NCBI GenBank assembly: GCA_016650185.1
Contig: JAENWE010000340.1
Coordinates: 1 to 5,629 of the forward strand
Source: Vicinamibacteria bacterium
Lineage (GTDB): Bacteria; Acidobacteriota; Vicinamibacteria; Fen-336; JAGNNV01
DNA: 5,629 nucleotides
Direction of reading: 5' to 3'
Under the pieces are notes generated by a model. That model saw only the letters and a list, made by a program, of their open reading frames with translations. It did no database searches and was not told the origin of the DNA. Numbering within the stretch: position 1 is the first letter of the stretch; each line of letters opens with the position of its first letter. The translations under genes were made by a program, and so were the position numbers. Positions 1 to 5,058 of this stretch are shown one piece after another.

Positions 1-106
1 AGCCGTCTCGGTTCGCGGGGTCCAGGTCCACGGCGTCTTCGAACAGTTGCGCCGCCGTCGCGGCGTTTCCCTCGCTGTTCGGCTGGAAGCGCCGCGGCCC
101 AGACAT
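1..106 (-). CDS. Possible TPR-type protein, N-terminal part only (runs off left edge)
   Basis: Reading leftwards on the minus strand, the frame carries the segment NAATAAQLFEDAVDLDPAN. This resembles the second helix of a tetratricopeptide repeat (small-Ala pattern, then A-x-x-LDP-x-N). TPR repeats are protein-protein interaction scaffolds, but one half-repeat says nothing about the partner or role. I chose the ATG at 104-106. No clear ribosome binding site precedes it, and the same frame stays open further upstream to an alternative ATG at 281-283, so the start is uncertain. The upstream stretch reads like low-complexity Pro/Ser/Arg sequence and is probably not coding. The frame could also be an accident of high-GC DNA; about 35 residues are visible. 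Confidence 0.35.
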   Translation of the reverse strand, partial: MSGPRRFQPNSEGNAATAAQLFEDAVDLDPANRDG

Positions 107-261
107 CACCGGGGCGCTCGACTCTGCGGTAACCCGCTTGCTGAGGGACGGTCGGATCCTGGGCGAGAAGGACGCAACCTGGCGATCCGTCCAATAGTCG
201 GACCGAACGAGGCGCTGGTGGACGGGCGGTGAGGCGGGCGACGGAGGGCAACCGCCATGGC

Positions 262-278
262 CCTCGCCAAGGGCGAGG
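262..278. repeat. Short GC-rich hairpin
   Basis: CCTCGCC and GGCGAGG form a perfect 7-bp inverted repeat around a 3-base loop. It lies just beyond the C-terminal side of the IS256 transposase remnant and has no T-tract on either strand. It may be a decayed terminator or part of the old element's end. In GC-rich DNA such a stem can arise by chance. Apart from it I see nothing convincing between 107 and 296. Confidence 0.3.
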
Positions 279-296
279 CTCATGCCACCACGGGCG

Positions 297-540
297 GTAT
301 GAGTGAACCGCTTTTGTCCGTCGCTTGATTTCTCCGTGAAGGCGCTCGACGCCGTTGGTCGAGTGGATTCGCGACCAATGAGTCTTTGGGGATGCAAAGA
401 ACTGGGTGGCCGCGCCAAAGCCGGCTTCGAGGCATGCCAGCGTTCGGGGACCTGGGCGCCCAAGCCGGTCCGCAAGGCGGCGAGTCTGCGCTATCGCCTC
501 GGCGGCCAAGGAAGCCGCGGCATGGATAGTGCAGAAGTCG
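297..540 (-). pseudogene. IS256/Mutator-family transposase, C-terminal remnant
   Basis: A minus-strand frame with no start codon reads through a typical C-terminal stretch of IS256-family DDE transposases. RRLADRLG and LACLEAGF come first, then QFFASPKTHWSRIHSTNG, then VERLHGEIKRRTKAV. The family hallmark is the S/T-T-N-x-(I/L/V)-E-R-x-x-x-E-I-(K/R)-R-R-T block just after F-P-x-x-H-W; both parts are visible (about 301-400). An in-frame TGA at 552-554 cuts the frame upstream, so the N-terminal half with the first catalytic aspartates is missing. Downstream of KAV the sequence stops resembling the family, where V-G-I-F-P-N is usual. The piece is about 80 residues of a protein that normally has about 400, and it cannot be active. 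Terminal inverted repeats or a target duplication were not found. Family assignment is sound; the exact boundaries are not. Confidence 0.82.
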
Positions 541-553
541 GGGACGTATCTTC

Positions 554-560
554 AAAGGAG
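554..560 (+). promoter_or_regulatory. Ribosome binding site AAAGGAG for the small membrane protein
   Basis: AAAGGAG lies 6 bases upstream of the TTG at 567. The match to the Shine-Dalgarno core and the spacing are both good. It decides the non-ATG start of this short gene, since no ATG in that frame precedes the hydrophobic segment. Confidence 0.7.
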
Positions 561-566
561 TGAGCC

Positions 567-695
567 TTGAGCAAAGTACTACGTGGCCTCGTGGCTGGAT
601 GGGGCGCCAAGAAATCCGGCTGTGGATGTATCGGCACCATCATCATCTTCTTCATTCTCTGGTCATTACTCGGGAGTTTCCAGATCTTCCAGTAG
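567..695 (+). CDS. Small single-span membrane protein, 42 residues
   Basis: A TTG start with a strong ribosome binding site opens a 42-residue protein ending in TAG. The N-terminus is basic and amphipathic (SKVLRGLVAGWGAKKSG). A small Cys/Gly turn C-G-C-I-G follows at residues 19-23, then a hydrophobic helix of about 15-18 residues (TIIIFFILWSLLGSF) and a short tail ending in Q-I-F-Q. It should sit in the inner membrane with its positive N-terminus in the cytoplasm by the positive-inside rule. I do not recognise a named family and claim no function. Coding is supported by the binding site, the well-formed single-span layout, and a perfect hairpin 12 bases after the stop. It starts just beyond the IS256 remnant, which may now supply its upstream region. 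Confidence 0.72.
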   Translation: MSKVLRGLVAGWGAKKSGCGCIGTIIIFFILWSLLGSFQIFQ

Positions 696-706
696 CACAC
701 GAACGT

Positions 707-734
707 CCCTCCCAAGGGGTGGCCCTTGGGAGGG
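707..734. terminator. Perfect 12-bp hairpin between convergent genes
   Basis: CCCTCCCAAGGG, a 4-base loop GTGG and CCCTTGGGAGGG form an unbroken 12-bp stem. It lies between the end of the plus-strand small membrane protein (695) and the end of the minus-strand BON gene (752). On the plus strand it is followed by a moderately T-rich stretch (ATTTCCTTTGTTA) a few bases on. On the minus strand there is no U-tract. Position and symmetry suggest a bidirectional terminator, or a stabilising 3' end on the BON side. Confidence 0.75.
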
Positions 735-751
735 CTTCGCCATTTCCTTTG

Positions 752-1279
752 TTACTTCTGGTCCGACTCGATCAGCGAGGCCACGCGACGCGCACCGGGG
801 ACGCGATCCGCGGTTTCGATGGCCAGGAGACTGAGTTCCCAGGTCGCGGTCTTGCCGCTCAGAAGGACCACACCGTTGTCGACGGAGTCCACATGGACGT
901 TCTCAAGGGTTTTCTTGCCTTTGAGCGCCGATTCGACGCCGTCCTTGACTTCCTTGTCCGTGGCCTTGATGGCCTTCTCCATGGACTCTGGAACGACCTG
1001 AACGAGGTTCTTCACGCTGGTCACACCGTCGACCTTTCGGACCGAGGCTTCGGCCTTGTCTTTCACCGCCTGACTCTCGACTTTGCCGTGGAGCGTAACC
1101 TTCCCGTTGTCGATGTCCATCTTGACCGCGGTCCGGCCTGCCCCGTCCGTGGTGAGGAGCGCGATCTTGGCCTTGGTCCCGACCCACGCGTCGGACTCGG
1201 CGTAGGTCGTTCGAGCCCCGACGGTCGAGACGACGAGCACACCGAGTAGGGCGACGCCGAGCGTTTTGTTCATATTCAT
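752..1279 (-). CDS. Secreted protein with two BON domains (OsmY-like)
   Basis: The 175-residue protein begins MNMNK. A hydrophobic signal segment spans about residues 6-20, with a likely signal peptidase I site after T-Y-A (residue 27), so export to the periplasm or cell surface is expected. Two BON domains follow, at about residues 31-97 and 104-172. Each has the alpha-beta-beta-alpha-beta pattern with the turn glycine: D-N-G-K-V-T-L-H-G-K-V in the first, D-N-G-V-V-L-L-S-G-K in the second. Each ends in a V-x-G-V/A-x-x-V helix-strand motif. BON domains bind phospholipid or attach proteins to the envelope, and OsmY, the best-known two-BON protein, is an osmotic-stress periplasmic protein. The start is the ATG at 1277-1279, with AAGGA about 10 bases upstream; a second ATG lies two codons on. 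The same frame continues open far upstream to 1690, but the signal peptide fits this start. The neighbouring CsbD gene on the same strand supports a stress-related role (inference). Confidence 0.93.
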   Translation of the reverse strand: MNMNKTLGVALLGVLVVSTVGARTTYAESDAWVGTKAKIALLTTDGAGRTAVKMDIDNGKVTLHGKVESQAVKDKAEASVRKVDGVTSVKNLVQVVPESMEKAIKATDKEVKDGVESALKGKKTLENVHVDSVDNGVVLLSGKTATWELSLLAIETADRVPGARRVASLIESDQK

Positions 1280-1590
1280 ATGCGTAATTTCCTTGGGAGC
1301 CCCTCTGCGTCCGCCATTCGGACACAGCCCTTTCGAGGAGCGGTGCTCTTCCAGGGATTGAGGAGCAACCCCCGTGCCTGAAGGGGTCGGTAAGACTATT
1401 CCGGCGTATTCTGCGGGGTTTTCCTCGTTCCAAGGCGCCGCCGCCGGTTCCCGGGCGCCTTCCATGAGCCTGCGCGGCTCGTCGGCAGCCCCTGGCTCCT
1501 GCGACTCGACGGTTGCCGCGGTAGCGCCGCCTTCATCGGCAACGGAGGCCGCGCGGTCTTGATCCAACTGATTCAGCCCCTCCGTAGCGG
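1280..1590 (-). other. Leader of the BON gene: open frame with coding-like bias, probably decayed gene
   Basis: No complete gene is recognised here. The frame of the BON gene stays open through the whole stretch and, between about 1400 and 1590, shows a coding-like codon pattern: G-rich first positions and mostly G/C third positions. It translates to an acidic, Ala/Glu/Pro-rich segment including PRRLMEGAREP and PWNEENPAEYAG. It has no own ribosome binding site or ATG that I trust, and the signal peptide of the BON protein argues against an N-terminal fusion. Most likely it is the end of a degraded upstream gene, perhaps the same one that left the EF-hand trace at 1632-1709 in another frame. 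A promoter for the BON gene should lie here but I cannot point to one. Confidence 0.35.
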
Positions 1591-1631
1591 GCGGCGGCGG
1601 GCCTTCCCTTTTGAGACGGGGTCGAGCACGG

Positions 1632-1709
1632 GTCATAGGTGTCCCCGAGCGTGATCTTGCCGTCGTGGTTGGTGTCGAAGGAATCGACATGCTGCTGGAG
1701 TGCTGTGCG
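1632..1709 (-). pseudogene. Caleosin-like EF-hand gene remnant
   Basis: A minus-strand frame reads TALQQHVDSF followed by a canonical EF-hand calcium loop DTNHDGKITLGD (1641-1676) and then T-Y-D. The loop has Asp, Asn and Asp at positions 1, 3 and 5, the obligate Gly at 6, Ile at 8 and an acidic residue at 12. The combination LQxHVxxFDxNxDGxIxxxDTY is the signature of caleosins, the EF-hand peroxygenase/lipid-body proteins of plants and fungi, which also have bacterial relatives. After DTYD the caleosin pattern (G-[FL]-R-x-L-G) is absent: the frame runs into unrelated sequence and stops at 1533-1535. The frame opens just after the CsbD stop with no usable start codon. I read this as the surviving N-terminal part of a deleted or frameshifted gene. 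Other EF-hand proteins remain possible. Confidence 0.55.
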
Positions 1710-1760
1710 TGACCCCGAGTTGGGAGCGCTCGAAGCCTCGGGTGGCGAAACGTCCGGCGT

Positions 1761-1928
1761 TCATTTCACCGCATTCTTGACCTTTTCGATCACCTTCTCG
1801 GTGGTTTGCTTGGTCTTTCCGACTGCCTGATCGAGCCGGCCCTCTCGCTTCAGCTTCGCGTCTCCGGTCAAGGCTCCTGCGGCCTCCTTGACGCGTCCCT
1901 TGAGTTCATCCGTCTTTCCGCTCGTCAT
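1761..1928 (-). CDS. CsbD-family stress protein
   Basis: A 55-residue, very hydrophilic, Lys/Glu-rich protein with the CsbD pattern: S-G-K-x-D-E-L-K-G-R-V-K-E-A-A-G at the N-terminus (residues 3-18), then LTGDAKLKREGRLDQAVGK and a Lys/Glu-rich helix to the end. CsbD family members are small cytoplasmic proteins widespread in bacteria. In Bacillus subtilis the gene is under the general stress factor sigma-B, and the molecular activity is unknown. The start is the ATG at 1926-1928, with GAGGAG 8 bases upstream; an earlier in-frame ATG at 1968-1970 would add a basic 14-residue leader without a binding site. Length and sequence are normal for the family. Downstream on the same strand come the EF-hand remnant and the BON gene; cotranscription is possible but spans about 480 bases. 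Confidence 0.95.
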   Translation of the reverse strand: MTSGKTDELKGRVKEAAGALTGDAKLKREGRLDQAVGKTKQTTEKVIEKVKNAVK

Positions 1929-1936
1929 GTAGACTT

Positions 1937-1942
1937 CTCCTC
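1937..1942 (-). promoter_or_regulatory. Ribosome binding site GAGGAG of the CsbD gene
   Basis: GAGGAG on the minus strand lies 8 bases before the ATG at 1926-1928. It fixes that ATG as the start rather than the in-frame ATG 14 codons upstream. Confidence 0.8.
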
Positions 1943-2013
1943 GCTGGCGCTTGGCCCGGTCTGGTCCCACGATGGGTCGGACCTACGAGCCTGCCTCAAT
2001 GCAAGAAGCGCAC

Positions 2014-2049
2014 CATGAGAAAAGGGGAAGCCAGGCCCTCCAGGGCTTC
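2014..2049 (-). terminator. Candidate terminator upstream of the CsbD gene
   Basis: Reading the minus strand, GAAGCC and GGCTTC (2027-2049) pair in a 6-bp stem around an 11-base loop that can itself pair partly. They are followed directly by CCCCTTTTCTC. A stem with a T-rich tail in this orientation would end transcription coming from the IS91 remnant side and insulate the CsbD gene. The stem is short and the loop long, so this is tentative. It could instead be the subterminal hairpin of the old IS91-type element. Confidence 0.4.
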
Positions 2050-2133
2050 AGTCGGTGCTCCCGAAACACATCGAACGGTATAGTTTTGTAGAAACGGCTT
2101 CTTACTTCTCGCCGACGGTGAGCGGATCTCCGG

Positions 2134-2443
2134 TCACATGGTCCCTGGCTCCCTGTTCTCCTCCTCGTTGCCGAGCGCCTGAAGGCGGAGCACCCGGCTC
2201 TTCCAGTGCGGCGGGCCGCCGTCTCTGCGAGCGGCCCGGTACCTCAGTCGCCTCACCCACCCCGGCAAGATAGCGGACAACGTTCGCGGGCTCCTTGATG
2301 ACCGCGAGGAGTCTCATGCGCCCCTGGCAGGATGGACAAGTGACACCGTCCCGTCGCGATACGCCTTCTTCAGGATGATGCGCACCCCCGTCCAGCCGCT
2401 GATCGAGGCGCTCCTGCGCTAGCGGCGGGCGCAGCACGTAACG
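2134..2443 (-). pseudogene. IS91-family transposase remnant, internally deleted and frameshifted
   Basis: The minus strand carries scattered pieces of the C-terminal half of an IS91/IS801-type transposase (Y2 rolling-circle type). First is RYVLRPPLAQERLD (2402-2443). Next, in a shifted frame, VRIILKKAYRDGT (about 2345-2385). Back in the first frame is the zinc-ribbon-like TCPSCQGRMRLLAVI (from about 2338), then RYLAGVGEATEVPGR. In the shifted frame again comes GPPHWKSRVLRLQALGNEEE and a TGA at 2134-2136. In intact relatives the K-x-A-Y/W-x-D-G-T block and the CPxC motif are separated by a long segment; here they are nearly adjacent, so the middle is deleted. At least three frame changes are needed to connect the parts, one at a run of five G. 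The upstream catalytic domain is absent. The element is dead. Recognition of the family is firm; its outer ends are not identified. Confidence 0.85.
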
Positions 2444-2476
2444 CGGCGGCGCCTCGACCCTTATAGTAACGGAGGC

Positions 2477-2620
2477 ATGATGGCGAACATGCCCGTTCTC
2501 GACGGTCTGAGACGGGCCGAGGACCTGTTCAGCCCCCTGATCCGTGCAACCGGAGGCGAGGGGTACCACTCGCGGAAGTTCAAGGACGGACCCTACCCGG
2601 TGGAGGCGGCCCATGAGTGA
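2477..2620 (+). CDS. Unrecognised short gene or 3' remnant translationally coupled to the ABC ATPase
   Basis: A plus-strand frame opens at ATG 2477 (also 2480 and 2489) after GGAGG at 2471-2475 and ends with TGA 2618-2620, giving up to 47 residues. It includes VLDGLRRAEDLFSPLIRATG and SRKFKDGPYPVEAAHE. The GGAGG is only 1 base from the first ATG, 4 from the second and 13 from the third, none ideal. Codon use is strongly coding-like: about 83% G/C at third positions by hand count, with much lower G/C at second positions. Its stop overlaps the ATPase start in ATGAGTGA, typical of coupled operon genes. The frame stays open upstream to about 2441, where the IS91 remnant begins. It may therefore be the tail of a longer gene whose 5' part was lost to the IS91 insertion. 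I do not recognise the protein; it does not look like the GntR-type regulator that often precedes such transporters. Confidence 0.45.
   Translation: MMANMPVLDGLRRAEDLFSPLIRATGGEGYHSRKFKDGPYPVEAAHE
2602..2606 (+). promoter_or_regulatory. Ribosome binding site GGAGG of the ABC ATPase gene
   Basis: GGAGG lies 6 bases before the ATG at 2613-2615 and inside the tail of the preceding reading frame. This supports both the chosen start and translational coupling. Confidence 0.75.
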
Positions 2621-3375
2621 ATCGGTCATCGAGATTATAGAGTTGACGCGACGCTTTGGAACCAAGACGGCCTTGGCTTCGGTGAGCTTGTCGTTGGCGC
2701 GCGGGGCGGTCTACGGCCTCGTCGGCCTGAACGGGGCGGAAGACGACGCTGATCAGGCACATTCTGAGCCTGCTCAAGGCCGAGAGCGGCACGGTGCGTG
2801 TCTTCGGTAAGGATCCAGTCGCCGATCCAGTCGCCGATCCGGTCGCGGTCCTTTCCCGCATCGGCTATCTCTCGGAGGAGAACGACCTCCCCGGCTGGAT
2901 GAACGTCGCCGGGCTCATTCGCTACTCACGCGCGTTCTATCCCGCCTGGGACGATGCTTATGCGGAAGAACTGCGGCAAGCCTTCGCTCTCGACCCTGCA
3001 GCAAGAATCAGGAGTCTCTCCAAGGGGCAGAAGGCGCGGGCGGGGCTGCTGATCGCCCTCGCCTATCGGCCCGAACTGCTGGTGCTGGATGAACCCTCGT
3101 CCGGCCTCGATCCCATCGTTCGCCGCGACATCCTGGGCGCCGTCCTTCGCACCATCGCCCATGAGGGACGCACGGTGCTCTTTTCGTCGCACCTGCTCGA
3201 AGAAGTGGAGCAGGTCGCGGATCACGTCACCATGATCAGTCAGGGCAGGATTGTTTTGAGCGCGCCGCTTTCCACGATCAAGGAATCGCACCGCGTCGAT
3301 GGCCGCGTCCCCTCTCTGGATGAGATTTTCGTCGCCCATGTCGGGACGGCCGCAGCGCCAGAGCCGGGGACTTAG
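2613..3375 (+). pseudogene. ABC transporter ATP-binding protein, frameshifted at Walker A
   Basis: With two bases restored near 2739 the gene encodes 254 residues, a normal length for the ATPase of a YtrB-like ABC-2 exporter. Up to residue 42 it reads YGLVGLNGA, then skips to K-T-T-L-I-R in another frame. The expected GLNGAGKTT has lost two of the three bases of its second glycine codon. As written, translation from the ATG ends at TAA 2808-2810. The remaining motifs are intact in the restored numbering: signature LSKGQ (136-140), Walker B LLVLDEP with D160 and E161, D-loop S-G-L-D, and H-loop histidine 194 in SSHLLEE. The C-terminus PSLDEIFVAHVG is typical of exporter subunits. The protein should energise the permease encoded 3 bases downstream. 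A GTG at 2794 could start the second half, but it would lack Walker A. Loss of function or a sequencing error are both possible. Confidence 0.92.
2812..2847 (+). repeat. Three tandem 12-bp repeats in the ATPase gene (D-P-V-A x3)
   Basis: GATCCAGTCGCC occurs twice in direct succession, and a third copy GATCCGGTCGCG follows with two changes. In protein it gives DPVADPVADPVA just after the strand V-R-V-F-G-K. Related ATPases usually have one or two D-P-V units here, so one or two copies are likely added by slippage. The unit is a multiple of three and keeps the frame. It is not the cause of the frameshift about 75 bases upstream. Confidence 0.9.
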
Positions 3376-3378
3376 ATC

Positions 3379-5058
3379 ATGCGCTCCCCCGCCATCGCGA
3401 TCGCCTGGGAATTCGGCCAGCGGGTTCGCCTGGGAATGATGGTTCTTTTCGTCTACATGCTCGTCGTGGGGACGATCATGCTCGTAAGGTTCAAGATGGG
3501 GCAGCCGGTCAGCCTGGGCGATGTCGGGAAAATGGTCGCCCTGGTGGTCGGTCCCGTCGCCATGACGTTCATGTATTTCCTTGGCGTGTTCAGCTTTGGC
3601 TTTGCGAGCGACCTGGCGGCGCGCGAATCGACTTATCCCGCCCGAATGTTCACGTTGCCGGTGACGACCAGAGCCCTGGCCGGCTGGCCGATGTTTTATG
3701 GCGCTTCGGCCATGACGGTCTTGTTCCTGGCCGGGGAGTTCTTTTTGCGGTGGGAGCCCGCGGGAATTCTCGGGCGTTTCGTAGTGCGGGAGTGGGGATT
3801 CGACGGGCCTCTGATGATCTGGCCGCCACTGCTGGCTGCGGTCTTTCTCGCCTGGACCCAAGCGCTGACGTGGATGGCGTACGGCTGGCGCGGGCTGCGT
3901 GTGATCGTCACCGTGCTGTGCCTGATCTCGCTGGACGCATCCGTTTTCGTGGCCACCCAGTACAAAATCCCGGACCTCGTGCTCGTGGCCTTCCTTTTGC
4001 CGCAGCTTCCTCTCGCCTACCTCGCCGCCTGCTTCGCGATTTCCCGGGCCCGCCGCGGCGACGTGCCCGATTGGAGGGGAATGCCGGCTCGCCTCTCCCG
4101 GATCTCTGACGTCTTCAGGCGACAGCGAGACCATTTCCCCTCGGCCGCCCGCGCGCAAATGTGGTTCGAGTGGCGACAACATGGCCGGTCGCTGCCGGTA
4201 TGGGTGGCGATCCTGCTGCCCTTCGAGCTGGCCTTGCTTTTCCTGGCTCGCGACGAGCCCGAGGCCATGACCTTCTTCACGGTCTTCGGCGTGCTGCTCA
4301 CTCCACCGTTGATGGCCGGTTTCGTCGCCGCGACGGTGAGCAGGTCGAATACCTCCGGCCGCGATGCCTACGGCGTGCCGCCCTTCACCGCCACAAGGCC
4401 GCTGACGAGCGCCGCCCTCATCGCCGCCAAGCTGAAGGTGACGCTCTTAAGCACGCTTGCCACCTGGCTGCTGGTGCTTGTTGCCCTCCTCCTTGGGCTG
4501 GCCCTGTCGGGCACTCTTTCGGTAGTCATCCAGCGAGTGAATGAGGGAATCGAGTTCTTCGGAAGGTCTCGCACCGTTGTCAGTATGCTTTTGGGCCTCC
4601 TGGCCTTGATGGCATCGACATGGAAGCGGCTCGTGCACAGCCTTTTCCTCGACCTCTCCGGCCGTGAGTGGCTCATCAAGTCGAGCGTGCTTCTGGCCCT
4701 GTCGCTCCTCGTCATCATCTGGCCCATCGGACGATGGATCCACGACGACCGAAACGTGCTGACCGCGCTACTCAACGCCTTGCCCTTGGTCCTCGCGGTT
4801 CTGGTCTGCGTCAAGATGTCTGCCGCGGCCTGGATCGCGACACGCCTTTATGACGGCCGGCTGGTCAGCGACCGCACTCTCGTGACCGGCGTCGCGGCGT
4901 GGCTTGTCGCCGTGCTGGCTCTCTTTGGTCTGTTCACGTGGTTCTGGTCAACACCGCACGTAGCACATTACTTTCTCCTGCTCATAGCAATCCTGGAGAT
5001 CCCCCTGGCGCGACTCTCGGCAGCACCCCTGGCACTCGCGTGGAACCGGCACCGGTGA
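3379..5058 (+). CDS. ABC-2 type exporter permease, polytopic
   Basis: A 559-residue integral membrane protein with about 12-14 hydrophobic segments. In the first half they lie near 20-36, 52-75, 102-123, 145-168, 172-193 and 198-222. A basic cytoplasmic linker follows (about 223-270, rich in Arg, with W-F-E-W-R-Q-H-G-R). In the second half they lie near 272-290, 297-320, 353-377, 399-413, 432-451, 461-480, 501-523 and 529-550. The layout looks like two six- to seven-span halves in one chain, about twice a simple ABC-2 subunit, so one polypeptide may form the whole channel. It starts 3 bases after the ATPase stop, with a weak GGGGA upstream, consistent with coupling. It should pair with that ATPase; the substrate is not evident. 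No premature stop or frameshift is seen, so the permease has been kept although the ATPase gene is broken as written. Confidence 0.88.
   Translation: MRSPAIAIAWEFGQRVRLGMMVLFVYMLVVGTIMLVRFKMGQPVSLGDVGKMVALVVGPVAMTFMYFLGVFSFGFASDLAARESTYPARMFTLPVTTRALAGWPMFYGASAMTVLFLAGEFFLRWEPAGILGRFVVREWGFDGPLMIWPPLLAAVFLAWTQALTWMAYGWRGLRVIVTVLCLISLDASVFVATQYKIPDLVLVAFLLPQLPLAYLAACFAISRARRGDVPDWRGMPARLSRISDVFRRQRDHFPSAARAQMWFEWRQHGRSLPVWVAILLPFELALLFLARDEPEAMTFFTVFGVLLTPPLMAGFVAATVSRSNTSGRDAYGVPPFTATRPLTSAALIAAKLKVTLLSTLATWLLVLVALLLGLALSGTLSVVIQRVNEGIEFFGRSRTVVSMLLGLLALMASTWKRLVHSLFLDLSGREWLIKSSVLLALSLLVIIWPIGRWIHDDRNVLTALLNALPLVLAVLVCVKMSAAAWIATRLYDGRLVSDRTLVTGVAAWLVAVLALFGLFTWFWSTPHVAHYFLLLIAILEIPLARLSAAPLALAWNRHR

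Noticed and set aside
637..655. CAT-repeat stretch resembling a His-tag or microsatellite
   Set aside because: In the real frame it encodes the Ile/Phe-rich membrane helix of the small protein; the His run is only in a shadow frame.
560..1249. 229-residue plus-strand open frame
   Set aside because: It overlaps the well-supported small membrane gene in another frame and the BON gene on the opposite strand; there is no binding site or family pattern.
1642..1764. Short minus-strand frame starting at an ATG that overlaps the CsbD stop (ATGA)
   Set aside because: The 41-residue product has no recognisable pattern; the EF-hand motif in the neighbouring frame explains this DNA better.
2079..2084. 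TATAGT as a plus-strand -10 box
   Set aside because: No matching -35 element at 16-18 bases upstream and no gene follows on that strand before the IS91 remnant.
2544..2810. Longer ATPase start at ATG 2544
   Set aside because: The added residues (Gly/Arg/Ser/Thr-rich) are unlike ATPase N-termini, and GGAGG at 2602-2606 points to the ATG at 2613.
2926..4182. 418-residue open frame on the minus strand opposite the ABC genes
   Set aside because: Its composition (Arg, His, Gln, Asp, Gly runs, no domain or membrane pattern) is that of an antisense shadow in high-GC coding DNA, and the plus strand has clear family motifs there.
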